Source of the DNA: JAMZMI01 sp964353015
GTDB lineage: Bacteria > Bacteroidota > Bacteroidia > Cytophagales > Cyclobacteriaceae
Assembly (NCBI GenBank): GCA_964353015.1
Contig: CAYGUA010000014.1
Location: 58,216-122,215 of the forward strand
Length of the DNA: 64,000 nucleotides
Reading direction: 5' to 3'
The translations under genes and the position numbers were made by a program. Of this stretch, positions 27,557 to 36,035 are shown in pieces. Position 1 is the first letter of the stretch, and each line of letters begins with the position of its first letter. The notes beneath the pieces were generated by a model. That model ran no database searches. It was not told where the DNA came from and saw only the letters and a program-made list of their open reading frames with translations.

Positions 27557-30493
27557 ATGTCTATGCATCAACTGAGAGTCCTAAATCGTCAATACCTGAG
27601 AATTTGTTGTGTATGTGCTTTGCTAGCATTTGAGCAATTATTTTTTTGCTTTAATTGCTATAGTCAATCAGCCATCACACATTTCCCAAAGGTGCCTTTG
27701 ATTCAAAATTTTAATTCTGAAGACTATAATGGTGGAGTTCAAAATTGGGACATCACTCAGGATGCCAGGGGAATTTTGTATGTAGCCAACAACTACGGCG
27801 TGCTTGAATTTGACGGAACAAATTGGAATATACACTACACGCTAACAGGATCTCGAATATTGTCTCTTTTCATAGATAAGGACAACACCATATATATTGG
27901 AGGACAAAATCAAATGGGATTTATGAAATCCAATCCTCAAGGGGAAATGGAATTCCACTCTCTCGAAAATCTCATCCCTGTCAATGAAAGATCTCTAGCA
28001 GATGTATGGAAGGTATATCGCCAAGACAATCAAATTGTATTTAATACAAGTAAATACACTTATTTCTATGATGGTGAAAAAGTCACTAGTATTGAGATGG
28101 ATGTCAATGGGCGAAATATCTTTCAAGTTGGCTCCAATTTACTAGCATATAATCCCAGAGAAGGGCTTTTTATATGGAAGGGATCAGATTTTCAATTAGT
28201 GAAAAACGGTCATCTGTTTTTAGATCAACCAGTGATCGAAATACTTCCAAATTTCGAAGGTGGCTACATGATATTTCTTAGTAATGGTAAAATTAAAACA
28301 TACCAAAACGGTGAATTTTTAGATTGGAAAAATGAAATGAGTGGATTTTTTCAAAAATCATTGATCAACACAGCCCTTATTCTAAAAGACAACAATATCG
28401 CCATCGGAACACAAAATCATGGATTAGTTGTGTTACGTCCGAACGGTGAACTGGTACTTGAATTATCCAAAAAAAAAGGAATCAATAGCAATACCGTATA
28501 TAAAATCTACCAAGATCAATCATCAAATCTTTGGCTTGGATTGAGTAATGGCGTCTCATTTGTGGATTACAGTTCGCCTTTTTCCCTTATTGATGAGCGA
28601 TTGGGGCTTCCGGGTACTGGATATACCGCAAGTGTTCATCAGGGAAATCTGTATCTAGGCACCAACAATGGGCTGTTTTCAACGGCACAGAACCCTGGCA
28701 ACTACACAGAAGACGGGATTTATTATCACATAGTACCCAATTCGGCGGGCCAGGTATATAGCATCAATAACTACGGAGATCAACTTCTCATGGGCCATCA
28801 CAACGGAGCGTATGTAATTGATAATGGTGAGGCGAACATTTTATATTCCGAAGAAGGCTGTTGGAAATTTGCTTATTTGCCTAACAGTCAGCAAATGCTA
28901 GCTGGCACTTATGAAGGATTTGTGAAAATTTCTAATAATTTGAATTTAGCCAAACCCGTTCCTGGATTTAATGAATCAAGTCGTTCATTTCAGTTTGAAA
29001 ATGACTCAAGTCTTTGGATGTGTCATGGTTTTAAGGGGGTATTTCATTTAAAGTTTAATAAAGATTTTACTGAAATCATTAAAAAGGATTTTTACGGCCA
29101 GGAAAAAGGATTTCCAAGCCAATATCTTATTAACGTATTTAGAATAAATGACAAATTAGTATTTCCTGCCGAAAGAGGTGTATATACCTATAACGCCTCA
29201 AATGACCTCTTTGAACCGTATGAAAAACTAAATAAACCACTAGGAACTTCTAAATACATCAACACCCTTGCCTCAAACCATCTTGGTGATATCTATTATA
29301 TCAAACAAAACAAATTCGGTCTACTCAAAAGGAACAATTTCGGTGAATATGAAGCAGATGAAAAGGCATTTAACCCTATAAATAAATTCATGCTTTCAGA
29401 TGATTCTGAAAATATAAATATAATTGATCATAAAAACATATTGATTGGGGCCAAGGAAGGCTTCATCCATTACAATCCCACGATTAAAAAATCTACCATT
29501 GATGAATTTAGTACGCTCATTAGACAAATTGATATATCTGCAGATACTGTTTACAGACTATATTCAGGTGGCATAGTTGATACGCTCTTGACCAAAACTT
29601 TAACCCCAGATCTTAAGTCAATCAGATTCCGGTTTTCTGCTCCATATTTTGATGGATTTACTGATACAGAATATCAATATTTTCTAGAAGGATTTGATTC
29701 TGATTGGTCAGAATGGAGCAGCCGAAATATAAAAGAATATACAAATTTGGGATATGGGAATTATACATTTCATGCTCGCGCTAAAAACATCTACGGAGAT
29801 TTAAGCATTCCTTGCGAATACTCATTTCAAATCAGTCGTCCTTGGTATCTCACAAAACTGGCATATGCAGGCTATTTTATATTGATTATCATCCTTTTTA
29901 GTATGGCGATGCTCTGGCTAGACAACAAACACAAGTATGATAAAAAGAAGATGGTTGTGAATCAACAGCGGGCGATTCATCAAAAAGATTTACAGCTAGA
30001 AACAGTAGCAAAGGAGTCAGAGGCAAGAATAACTCAACTGAGAAACGAAAAACTAAGAGCTGATGTCGAATTCAAAAATAAAGAACTAGCAGCTTCTACT
30101 ATGCACCTTCTCAATAAAAATGAGGTCATGCTTGATATCAAGTCTAAACTTGAGGCGATTACAAAAGGAGCAGGTCCAAAACCCGATGAAGTCAAAAAAA
30201 TTGTAAAAAGCATAGAACGAAATATATCAGAAGATAGAGATTGGGAACAGTTCACTATACATTTTGATCAGGTACATGGAGATTTTCTTAAAAAACTGAA
30301 AGCACAATATCCTGAACTCACACCACAGGAAACCAAACTTGCTGCTTACCTGCGCATGAATCTGACATCTAAGGATGTGGCTCAGCTGCTCAATATTTCA
30401 GTACGCGGAGTAGAAATAAGCCGCTATCGCCTGAGGAAAAAATTGAAAATAGAAAGGGAGACAAATTTGGTGACATTTTTAATGGATGTCTAG
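27557..30493 (+). CDS. Triple-tyrosine-motif sensor with C-terminal LuxR-type HTH (glucan-locus regulator)
   Basis: 978 residues. An N-terminal membrane/signal segment (about 15-37) leads into a large periplasmic region of Reg_prop-type propeller repeats (about 55-640, DARGILYVANNYGVLEF, NLWLGLSNGVSFVD). A Y_Y_Y domain follows (about 690-760, TEYQYFLEGFDSDWSEWS), then one transmembrane helix (about 770-792), a cytoplasmic coiled coil (about 795-870) and a LuxR-like HTH (about 915-978, TPQETKLAAYLRMNLTSKDV). No kinase or receiver domain is present, so sensing and DNA binding are on one chain, as in one-component membrane regulators of Bacteroidota. It diverges from the glucan operon and probably senses beta-glucan oligosaccharide in the periplasm. 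Confidence 0.88.
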   Translation: MSMHQLRVLNRQYLRICCVCALLAFEQLFFCFNCYSQSAITHFPKVPLIQNFNSEDYNGGVQNWDITQDARGILYVANNYGVLEFDGTNWNIHYTLTGSRILSLFIDKDNTIYIGGQNQMGFMKSNPQGEMEFHSLENLIPVNERSLADVWKVYRQDNQIVFNTSKYTYFYDGEKVTSIEMDVNGRNIFQVGSNLLAYNPREGLFIWKGSDFQLVKNGHLFLDQPVIEILPNFEGGYMIFLSNGKIKTYQNGEFLDWKNEMSGFFQKSLINTALILKDNNIAIGTQNHGLVVLRPNGELVLELSKKKGINSNTVYKIYQDQSSNLWLGLSNGVSFVDYSSPFSLIDERLGLPGTGYTASVHQGNLYLGTNNGLFSTAQNPGNYTEDGIYYHIVPNSAGQVYSINNYGDQLLMGHHNGAYVIDNGEANILYSEEGCWKFAYLPNSQQMLAGTYEGFVKISNNLNLAKPVPGFNESSRSFQFENDSSLWMCHGFKGVFHLKFNKDFTEIIKKDFYGQEKGFPSQYLINVFRINDKLVFPAERGVYTYNASNDLFEPYEKLNKPLGTSKYINTLASNHLGDIYYIKQNKFGLLKRNNFGEYEADEKAFNPINKFMLSDDSENINIIDHKNILIGAKEGFIHYNPTIKKSTIDEFSTLIRQIDISADTVYRLYSGGIVDTLLTKTLTPDLKSIRFRFSAPYFDGFTDTEYQYFLEGFDSDWSEWSSRNIKEYTNLGYGNYTFHARAKNIYGDLSIPCEYSFQISRPWYLTKLAYAGYFILIIILFSMAMLWLDNKHKYDKKKMVVNQQRAIHQKDLQLETVAKESEARITQLRNEKLRADVEFKNKELAASTMHLLNKNEVMLDIKSKLEAITKGAGPKPDEVKKIVKSIERNISEDRDWEQFTIHFDQVHGDFLKKLKAQYPELTPQETKLAAYLRMNLTSKDVAQLLNISVRGVEISRYRLRKKLKIERETNLVTFLMDV

Positions 30494-30526
30494 CTAATTC
30501 GACACCACAATGACCTCTTCAGACAT

Positions 30527-30558
30527 TAAAAAAGCCTCTCAAAAATAATTGAAAGGCT
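30527..30558 (-). terminator. Terminator of tRNA-Arg
   Basis: On the minus strand AGCCTTTCA pairs with TGAGAGGCT (one G-U pair) around a short AU-rich loop, followed by TTTTTT. It begins 5 bp after the tRNA 3' end. Confidence 0.7.
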
Positions 30559-30563
30559 AGTTG

Positions 30564-30637
30564 TGCACTCGGAAGGATTCGAACCCTCAACCCCCAGAGC
30601 CGAAATCTGGTATTCTATCCAGTTGAACTACGAGTGC
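30564..30637 (-). tRNA. tRNA-Arg (anticodon UCG)
   Basis: 74 nt on the minus strand. The acceptor arms GCACTCG and CGAGTGC pair perfectly, with discriminator A. The D-arm region GTTCAACTGGATAGAAT follows. The anticodon stem is CCAGA/TCTGG with loop TTTCGGC, giving anticodon TCG (reads CGA). The T loop is TTCGAAT. CCA is not encoded. A -7 box (TATATTTG) lies 16 bp upstream and a terminator 5 bp downstream, so it is a monocistronic tRNA. Confidence 0.95.
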
Positions 30638-30653
30638 ATTTTTTTTCAGGCGA

Positions 30654-30661
30654 CAAATATA
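30654..30661 (-). promoter_or_regulatory. -7 promoter box of tRNA-Arg
   Basis: TATATTTG on the minus strand matches TAnnTTTG and lies 16 bp before the mature tRNA 5' end. I see no clear -33 TTG at the expected distance. The same octamer recurs upstream of the degenerate tRNA copy at 30916-30923. Confidence 0.5.
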
Positions 30662-30799
30662 ACTAAGGTACTTTGATAACTCGAACAGGTGTGGGGTACT
30701 AATTCGCAAAAAATTAATGACAAAATCAAAGTTTAGGGAAATTCAAACTTTAGATTCTTCAACTGGACATTCAAACTTCAAAAACTAAGCAGTTCAGAA

Positions 30800-30903
30800 A
30801 CACTCAAGAGGATTCTGTCGTAGTTGTGAACGGCCCAAGAGCCCAAAAGCCGAAATCTGGTATTCTATCGCAGCGGCGAACCGTCCAGTTGAACTACGAG
30901 TGC
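30800..30903 (-). pseudogene. Degenerate, expanded copy of the tRNA-Arg gene
   Basis: About 104 nt. The 5' acceptor strand GCACTCG and following D-arm bases are identical to the intact tRNA. A 16-nt insertion at 30870-30885 then splits the D region, after which TAGAATACCAGATTTCGGCT resumes identically. The variable/T region is about 15 nt longer than normal and unrelated, then GAATCCT..TGAGTG is again recognisable. The acceptor stem can still form with two G-U pairs, but no proper T stem is left. It lies about 160 bp from the intact tRNA and keeps a TATATTTG box 12 bp upstream. A non-functional duplicate is the simplest reading. Confidence 0.7.
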
Positions 30904-31019
30904 AAAAATCGATTGCAAATATAGTATTACTGAGGTCAAGTAAAAACGAAAAATTTACTTCCAAAAAAAAGAATCTATATCTGCCAATTCTCGTAGATAT
31001 TTGCATTTTATTATTGGCC

Positions 31020-31583
31020 ATGAGATCATTTCTAATTTCATTAATCTGTTTGGGTTTCTTGTCGTTTGCAAGCGCCAATGATATAGATCAGGTGCGAAAA
31101 TCATTTCATCAAGCCGTATTGGAACCTACCAATATCACGGCTTTTCACCAATACGTAAACTCTTTAAGTGAAAATGCCCCTGTTATCGTAGCTTACAAAG
31201 CCATGAGTGAAGCGTTGATGGCACAGCAAGTCTGGAATCCCATTGACAAATACGTCTGCATCAAAAAATTTGAATCATTGATAAATTTAGCTGCGGATCA
31301 AGATCCAGGGAATTTAGAAATTAGATTTTTGAGAATCTGTATTGAATACTACATTCCCGAATGGCTACCCATTTCAAATCATCTTGAAGCTGATAAAATT
31401 TTTATTCTGCAAAATATCCCGATGATCCGTAATTTGGTGTTTGATCAGGAGTTCGTACGCTACATTTCCTCATTTCTAAAAGAACCAGGAATGTTCACAA
31501 AGGAGCAAGCTGCTCTTATTGATCTGGAATTTGCAATGAGCAACCAACATTCCTCTATTGATAATCCGAAAATTTCGGGATAA
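31020..31583 (+). CDS. Hypothetical secreted protein, 187 aa
   Basis: Starting at the ATG at 31020 gives a clean signal peptide (MRSFLISLICLGFLSFASA); the frame is open further upstream only into the tRNA-like region, so I reject the longer form. The mature part is helical, with VIVAYKAMSEALMAQQVW and DPGNLEIRFLRICIEYYIP segments. I do not recognise a named family, but similar small exported proteins occur in Bacteroidota beside metal-uptake clusters. It is 65 bp upstream of the small CarboxypepD-type gene in the same direction and may be the first gene of that operon. Probably periplasmic. Confidence 0.65.
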   Translation: MRSFLISLICLGFLSFASANDIDQVRKSFHQAVLEPTNITAFHQYVNSLSENAPVIVAYKAMSEALMAQQVWNPIDKYVCIKKFESLINLAADQDPGNLEIRFLRICIEYYIPEWLPISNHLEADKIFILQNIPMIRNLVFDQEFVRYISSFLKEPGMFTKEQAALIDLEFAMSNQHSSIDNPKISG

Positions 31584-31648
31584 AGATTGGAAATTATTTA
31601 TCTTTCCCAACAGATAAATCAATCACTAAAATAAGCCAGGTGAATGCC

Positions 31649-32047
31649 ATGAAGATTCTATTCTCATTATTAATTGCCCTAATGACTTATTCCTCATACG
31701 CACAAACGGTTTCTGGTTTTGTAGTCGATAAGGAAAACCAACCAATAATCGGGGCAAAAGTGATGGAATCCGGCTCAAGAAATGGCACAACTACCAACAT
31801 TGACGGCAGTTTTATTCTTACGCTCAACGAACCAAACGCCAAACTTATTTTCAGCTTTTATGGTTATGAAACCGATTCCTTGTTATTAAAGCACAATGTA
31901 ATCACACAAGTAGTTATGAAAAAAGCTGAAAGTGAGTATAAATACGTTGAAGGAATTGACAACTACATTGTGATCTTTATTTTAATCTGGTTTGCTGTAT
32001 CTGCATGGTTTGCTGTGCGTACTTTTAGAGGCGATGCATCTGCATAA
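31649..32047 (+). CDS. Small membrane-anchored CarboxypepD_reg-like protein
   Basis: 132 residues from the ATG at 31649 (an in-frame GTG lies 9 bp upstream). A signal peptide (MKILFSLLIALMTYSSYAQ) is followed by a carboxypeptidase-regulatory-like beta-sandwich (about 20-95, VSGFVVDKENQPIIGAKVME, FSFYGYETDS). A C-terminal transmembrane helix (about 107-125) ends in a short tail. The sandwich is the same kind of domain that begins the TonB-dependent receptor two genes downstream, but here it is freestanding with a membrane anchor and no receptor. Its role is unknown; it may interact with TonB or the receptor. Confidence 0.75.
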   Translation: MKILFSLLIALMTYSSYAQTVSGFVVDKENQPIIGAKVMESGSRNGTTTNIDGSFILTLNEPNAKLIFSFYGYETDSLLLKHNVITQVVMKKAESEYKYVEGIDNYIVIFILIWFAVSAWFAVRTFRGDASA

Positions 32048-32118
32048 TCTCGATACATATAAAACCTTAAACGAAATCTGTAAAACTCTACTTGGGGTAT
32101 TTACCGTTTAATAGGCTG

Positions 32119-32523
32119 ATGACAAAAAAACTGACGTCATATTATCTAATTATTGCACTGCTTACCAGTATGCTATATGTGCCTGTGTACACGCATACCT
32201 GCAACCTTTTCAAAAAATCTACAACATCAGTATTCCGTTCCAATAATTGCGTTTGTGATGCAGCAGAAACACGTGAAGCATCATTCGACGTGAATTGTTG
32301 CAGCTTGAAAATCCAAACTTTTACCACTGATCATCAAGGTGTTACACCAAACATAACTTTTTCAAAACACGACATAAGTCTACCTTTTTCAGGTGTTATT
32401 CCTTCATTCAATGAAATATATCAGCCTAATCGCCTTATCTCAGAGATTAGCGTCCGACCACCTCCACAGGTCAAGATTCAAAACAATTCATTCATTATAT
32501 TAAATCAGGTTTTTAGAATTTAA
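32119..32523 (+). CDS. HYC_CC_PP family protein (metal-locus associated)
   Basis: 134 residues from the ATG at 32119 (a TTG 27 bp upstream is less likely). The protein shows the three signatures of this family: a YTHTC motif just after the N-terminal hydrophobic segment, a VNCC pair in the middle and a VRPPPQ motif near the C-terminus. An extra CVC adds to the cysteine content. The family is found next to TonB-dependent receptors and heavy-metal-domain proteins in Bacteroidota, as here. The His and Cys residues suggest metal binding in the periplasm or outer membrane. The molecular role is not established. Confidence 0.75.
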   Translation: MTKKLTSYYLIIALLTSMLYVPVYTHTCNLFKKSTTSVFRSNNCVCDAAETREASFDVNCCSLKIQTFTTDHQGVTPNITFSKHDISLPFSGVIPSFNEIYQPNRLISEISVRPPPQVKIQNNSFIILNQVFRI

Positions 32524-32578
32524 AAGTGGTGCGGCTCTGCCTTCACTCATTTTTATTGAATTCTTAAAAATCTGAAAC

Positions 32579-34765
32579 ATGAAATATTACTTTATTTCTA
32601 TCATTCTTATTTGGTTTAGTGCTCAACCCATTTTGGCACAAACTTTTACAGGTCGGGTGATGGATGAAAATCACCAACCTTTGATTGGGGCCACAATCAT
32701 TCTCCCTCAATCACAAACGGGTACCACTACAGATATCAATGGAATTTTCACAATTAAAGATCCAGCAGAATTTACAGCAATAGTCAGCTTTGTTGGTTTC
32801 CTTTCAGACACTTTCAATCTGAACACAGTGCCTTTGATGATTCACTTGAAAGAGAATAACAGTGAACTCAATGCTGTAGTGATTAAATCTTCTTCAACTT
32901 TCATGGATAAGATGGATCCCATTCATGCTGAAGTAATCACTGAAAAAGAATTACTTAAAGCTGCTTGTTGCAACCTTTCCGAAAGCTTTGAAACGAATGT
33001 TTCTGTTGATGTCTCATTTACTGATGCGATCACAGGCACGAAAACAATTCGGATGCTCGGGCTCGACGGTAAATACACTTTGATCAATCGTGAAAACATG
33101 CCATTTGTGCGTGGATTAAGTGCCAGACAAGGTCTTACTTATATACCAGGGACATGGATTCAATCAATAGATGTAGGCAAAGGCGCAGGAACAGTCGTGA
33201 ATGGTTATGAATCGATGACAGGCCAAATCAATATCGAATTCAAAAAACCCGAACAAAGCGAAAAAATTTATTTCAACACTTATGGAAACTCCTTTGAAAG
33301 GGCTGAAATCAATGCAAACACTTCATATAAAATCAACGATAAATGGTCTGGAGCACTTCTTACTCACACCAATTATTTCAACAATGAAATTGATAGAAAT
33401 AAGGATGGTTACATGGATTTGCCTAAAGGAAGACAGGTCAATATTCTCAATCGCTATAAATATCAGGGAGACCGTATCGTCTCACAAATAGGGTTCAATT
33501 ATCTCATTGATGAAAAAGCCGGAGGCCAAACTGGATTTGGGTTTAATGATGATGCGTCCACTTCCTCATTATATGGCTATTATAATCGGGCGAATAGGGC
33601 AGAAATTTTTGGAAAAATAGGCATCCTTTTTCCCAACGCACCATACAAAGGCTGGGGCTTCATATATTCTGGTTCCGTACAGGATCAAAATTTAGATTTT
33701 GGCAGGAACCATTATTCCGGTAAGGAAAAATCACTTTACACCAATTTGATCCATCAAAATATAATCGGAAACACATTTCATCAATATAAAACAGGACTAA
33801 GCTTTATGATCGATGATTATCATGAAAGCTTTGCAGATTCCACTTTTACCAGAACAGAAATTGTGCCTGGAGCTTTCTATGAATACACCTGGACACCTAT
33901 TGAAAAATTTACTCTGGTAAGCGGTATTCGTACCGATCTGCATAACATGTATGGCTTATATGTAACTCCAAGAATTCATATCAGATATGAAATCATACCA
34001 GAAGTAACCTTGAGATTATCAGCTGGAAAAGGATACAGAACCTCAAATATCATCATGGAAAATAATCAGGCTTTTGTATCATCGCGAAAACTGGTAGTGG
34101 AAGAGAAGTTGAATCCCGAGGAATCATGGAATTTTGGTGGAAGCTTCGTCAAGGAAATTCCCATTGGCAAGCAAAAAATGAATGTAATCCTGGACTATTT
34201 CTATACTACATTCCAAAATCAGGTAATAACAGACATGGATCAAAATCCATCCGAAGTTCGGTTTTACAATCTCCAAGGTCGATCATTTGCTAACAGTTAT
34301 CAGATTGAAATCGGATCAACTCTTGGCGACCATTTTTCAACCAAGGCTGCTTACAAATATTATGATGTGAAAGCAACGATCAACGGTGACTTGATGAGAA
34401 TTCCATTTATTTCCAAAAACAGAACCTTCTGGAACGTCTCTTATGCCTCCAAATTTGACATCTGGCAAGCTGATCTCACCCTACAATGGTATGACCATAA
34501 GCGACTTCCAAATACAACGGAAAAACCTACTACACTGCAACGACCGGATTATTCACCATCCTTCACAAATGTGAATGCGCAAGTAAGCAGAACATTTCGA
34601 TGGGGAAATGTTTATATAGGAAGTGAAAATTTGCTGGATTTCCGACAGAAAAACCCGATCATTGACCCTACAAATCCGTTTGGGAATGAGTTTGATGGAT
34701 CGATAGTATGGGGTCCTGTGGCTGGTAGAATGGTATATTTTGGACTTAGATATAAAATCAAATAA
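32579..34765 (+). CDS. TonB-dependent receptor, probable metal (copper) uptake
   Basis: 728 residues, shorter than SusC-type receptors. Order: signal peptide (to about residue 20), CarboxypepD_reg-like domain (about 22-97, FTGRVMDENHQPLIGATI), plug (about 115-225, with TIRMLGLDGKYTLINREN) and a barrel ending in AGRMVYFGLRYKIK. The plug contains a CC pair (AACCNLSESFE near 128-139) typical of receptors encoded with HMA-domain proteins. The neighbours HYC_CC_PP and HMA support transport of a copper-like metal or its chelate rather than a sugar. Only 13 bp separate it from the HMA gene, so they are co-transcribed. The substrate is inference. Confidence 0.85.
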   Translation: MKYYFISIILIWFSAQPILAQTFTGRVMDENHQPLIGATIILPQSQTGTTTDINGIFTIKDPAEFTAIVSFVGFLSDTFNLNTVPLMIHLKENNSELNAVVIKSSSTFMDKMDPIHAEVITEKELLKAACCNLSESFETNVSVDVSFTDAITGTKTIRMLGLDGKYTLINRENMPFVRGLSARQGLTYIPGTWIQSIDVGKGAGTVVNGYESMTGQINIEFKKPEQSEKIYFNTYGNSFERAEINANTSYKINDKWSGALLTHTNYFNNEIDRNKDGYMDLPKGRQVNILNRYKYQGDRIVSQIGFNYLIDEKAGGQTGFGFNDDASTSSLYGYYNRANRAEIFGKIGILFPNAPYKGWGFIYSGSVQDQNLDFGRNHYSGKEKSLYTNLIHQNIIGNTFHQYKTGLSFMIDDYHESFADSTFTRTEIVPGAFYEYTWTPIEKFTLVSGIRTDLHNMYGLYVTPRIHIRYEIIPEVTLRLSAGKGYRTSNIIMENNQAFVSSRKLVVEEKLNPEESWNFGGSFVKEIPIGKQKMNVILDYFYTTFQNQVITDMDQNPSEVRFYNLQGRSFANSYQIEIGSTLGDHFSTKAAYKYYDVKATINGDLMRIPFISKNRTFWNVSYASKFDIWQADLTLQWYDHKRLPNTTEKPTTLQRPDYSPSFTNVNAQVSRTFRWGNVYIGSENLLDFRQKNPIIDPTNPFGNEFDGSIVWGPVAGRMVYFGLRYKIK

Positions 34766-34778
34766 TAAATTTAACGAT

Positions 34779-35129
34779 ATGAATAAGTTTCTAATCTCAT
34801 TGATCATTGTGTTGATTGGCTTGAAAGCTTCTGCTCAAGATGATAAACTAAAAAAGGTTGAAATTAAAACTTCAGCTATTTGCGAAATGTGCCAGTATGC
34901 TATAGAAAAAGAAATGGCCTTCGAAAAAGGTGTGAAAAGTGCATCGCTGGATTTGGACACAAAAATGCTGACGGTATTTTATCAGGATAAAAAGACAACT
35001 CCTGAAGCGATCAAAAGGCGCGTTTCGCTGACTGGCTATCATGCCGATGATACTCCGCGTGACTCTGTGGCATATGCCAATTTGCCCAAATGCTGCCAGG
35101 ATGGAGCGCATAAAAATCAAGAAAATTAA
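34779..35129 (+). CDS. Periplasmic heavy-metal-associated (HMA) domain protein
   Basis: 116 residues from the ATG at 34779, which gives the signal peptide MNKFLISLIIVLIGLKASAQ; a longer in-frame start inside the receptor gene is rejected. The mature protein is a ferredoxin-like HMA domain: KVEIKTSAICEMCQYAIEK with the metal-binding pair Cys35-x-x-Cys38, then SASLDLDTKMLTVFY and the second helix. A C-terminal CC pair (LPKCCQDG) may add ligands. Such proteins shuttle Cu(I) or a similar soft metal; here it would receive metal from the upstream receptor in the periplasm. Confidence 0.88.
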   Translation: MNKFLISLIIVLIGLKASAQDDKLKKVEIKTSAICEMCQYAIEKEMAFEKGVKSASLDLDTKMLTVFYQDKKTTPEAIKRRVSLTGYHADDTPRDSVAYANLPKCCQDGAHKNQEN

Positions 35130-35140
35130 ATTCGAAAAAT

Positions 35141-35983
35141 TTGAGTCAATCGCAGATAAAAATCCGAAAACACTCTGGTGAGCTTGATATATATTCTGAG
35201 GACAAGCTTAGGAACAGCTTGCACAATGCTGGAGCAAATCCTGATGTTGCCGATGAAGTAATCAAAAGAATCCGGCCAACCTTATTTGATGGCATTCGCT
35301 CAGCTGAGATCTATAAATCTGCTCACTCACTTTTGAGAAAAAATGAATACATCAATGCTTCCAGATACCGACTGAAACGCGCCATCCAGGAACTAGGCCC
35401 TACAGGCTATCCTTTTGAGCTCTTTGTATCTGAAATCATGAAGGGTAATGGTTATTCAACCACTGTTGGAATAACAATTAGGGGAAAATGTGTGTCGCAT
35501 GAAGTGGACGTATTAGCTGAAAAGGAAAATCAGCTATTAATGATGGAATGTAAATTTCACAATAAACCAGGTTTTAAATCCGATGTGAAAGTTCCGCTTT
35601 ATATCAATTCAAGATTTCAGGATTTGGCAGCTGTCTGGAAAAACACACCAGAATATGCCGGGAAAAAATTGCAAGGTAGTGTAGTGACAAATTCAAAATT
35701 CACAACAGACGCCATTACTTATGGAGAATGTGCTGGCTTGCAGATGATCAGCTGGGATTATCCAGATCATGCCAGCTTAAAGAAACGAATCAATGAGCAA
35801 TTTTTATATCCTATTACCAGTCTGCAATCGCTTACTAGCAGAGACAAACATTTGTTAATAGCTGAAGGCATCATTGTAACTAAATCTCTTTGTCAGAATT
35901 TCAACGTTCTGGACAAACTGGGTTATCCGAATAGCAAAATTCAAAAAATTGTGAGTGAGGCTAATTTGATCTGTGAGATATAA
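35141..35983 (+). CDS. ATP-cone domain fused to an Mrr/type IV restriction-like nuclease domain
   Basis: 280 residues. The start is a TTG at 35141; the frame is blocked upstream at 35111 and contains no earlier start, and the ATP-cone begins at once (QIKIRKHSGELDIYSEDKL, about 5-85). A PD-(D/E)XK nuclease-like domain follows (about 95-220): GxxxxxEVDVLAE with Glu/Asp near 122-124, then MMECKFHNK near 141-146 as the E-x-K half. A small C-terminal helical domain ends the protein. ATP-cones sense (d)ATP; the nuclease domain resembles Mrr-type enzymes. It may regulate DNA or RNA cleavage by nucleotide level. It lies 11 bp after the HMA gene. Confidence 0.8.
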   Translation: MSQSQIKIRKHSGELDIYSEDKLRNSLHNAGANPDVADEVIKRIRPTLFDGIRSAEIYKSAHSLLRKNEYINASRYRLKRAIQELGPTGYPFELFVSEIMKGNGYSTTVGITIRGKCVSHEVDVLAEKENQLLMMECKFHNKPGFKSDVKVPLYINSRFQDLAAVWKNTPEYAGKKLQGSVVTNSKFTTDAITYGECAGLQMISWDYPDHASLKKRINEQFLYPITSLQSLTSRDKHLLIAEGIIVTKSLCQNFNVLDKLGYPNSKIQKIVSEANLICEI

Positions 35984-36019
35984 AAAAAGGGTGCATGATT
36001 AAAACCATGCACCCTTTTT
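35984..36019. terminator. Bidirectional terminator between convergent genes
   Basis: The arms AAAAAGGGTGCATG and CATGCACCCTTTTT form a 14-bp stem with an 8-nt loop, with A- and T-tracts on either side. It serves the ATP-cone nuclease gene on the plus strand and the collagen-like lipoprotein gene on the minus strand. Confidence 0.85.
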
Positions 36020-36035
36020 TGACTGTGATAAAAGA

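Noticed and set aside
30794..31078. 94-codon minus-strand frame over the tRNA-like region
   Set aside because: It runs through the degenerate tRNA copy and the start of an exported protein gene, with no domain or signal.
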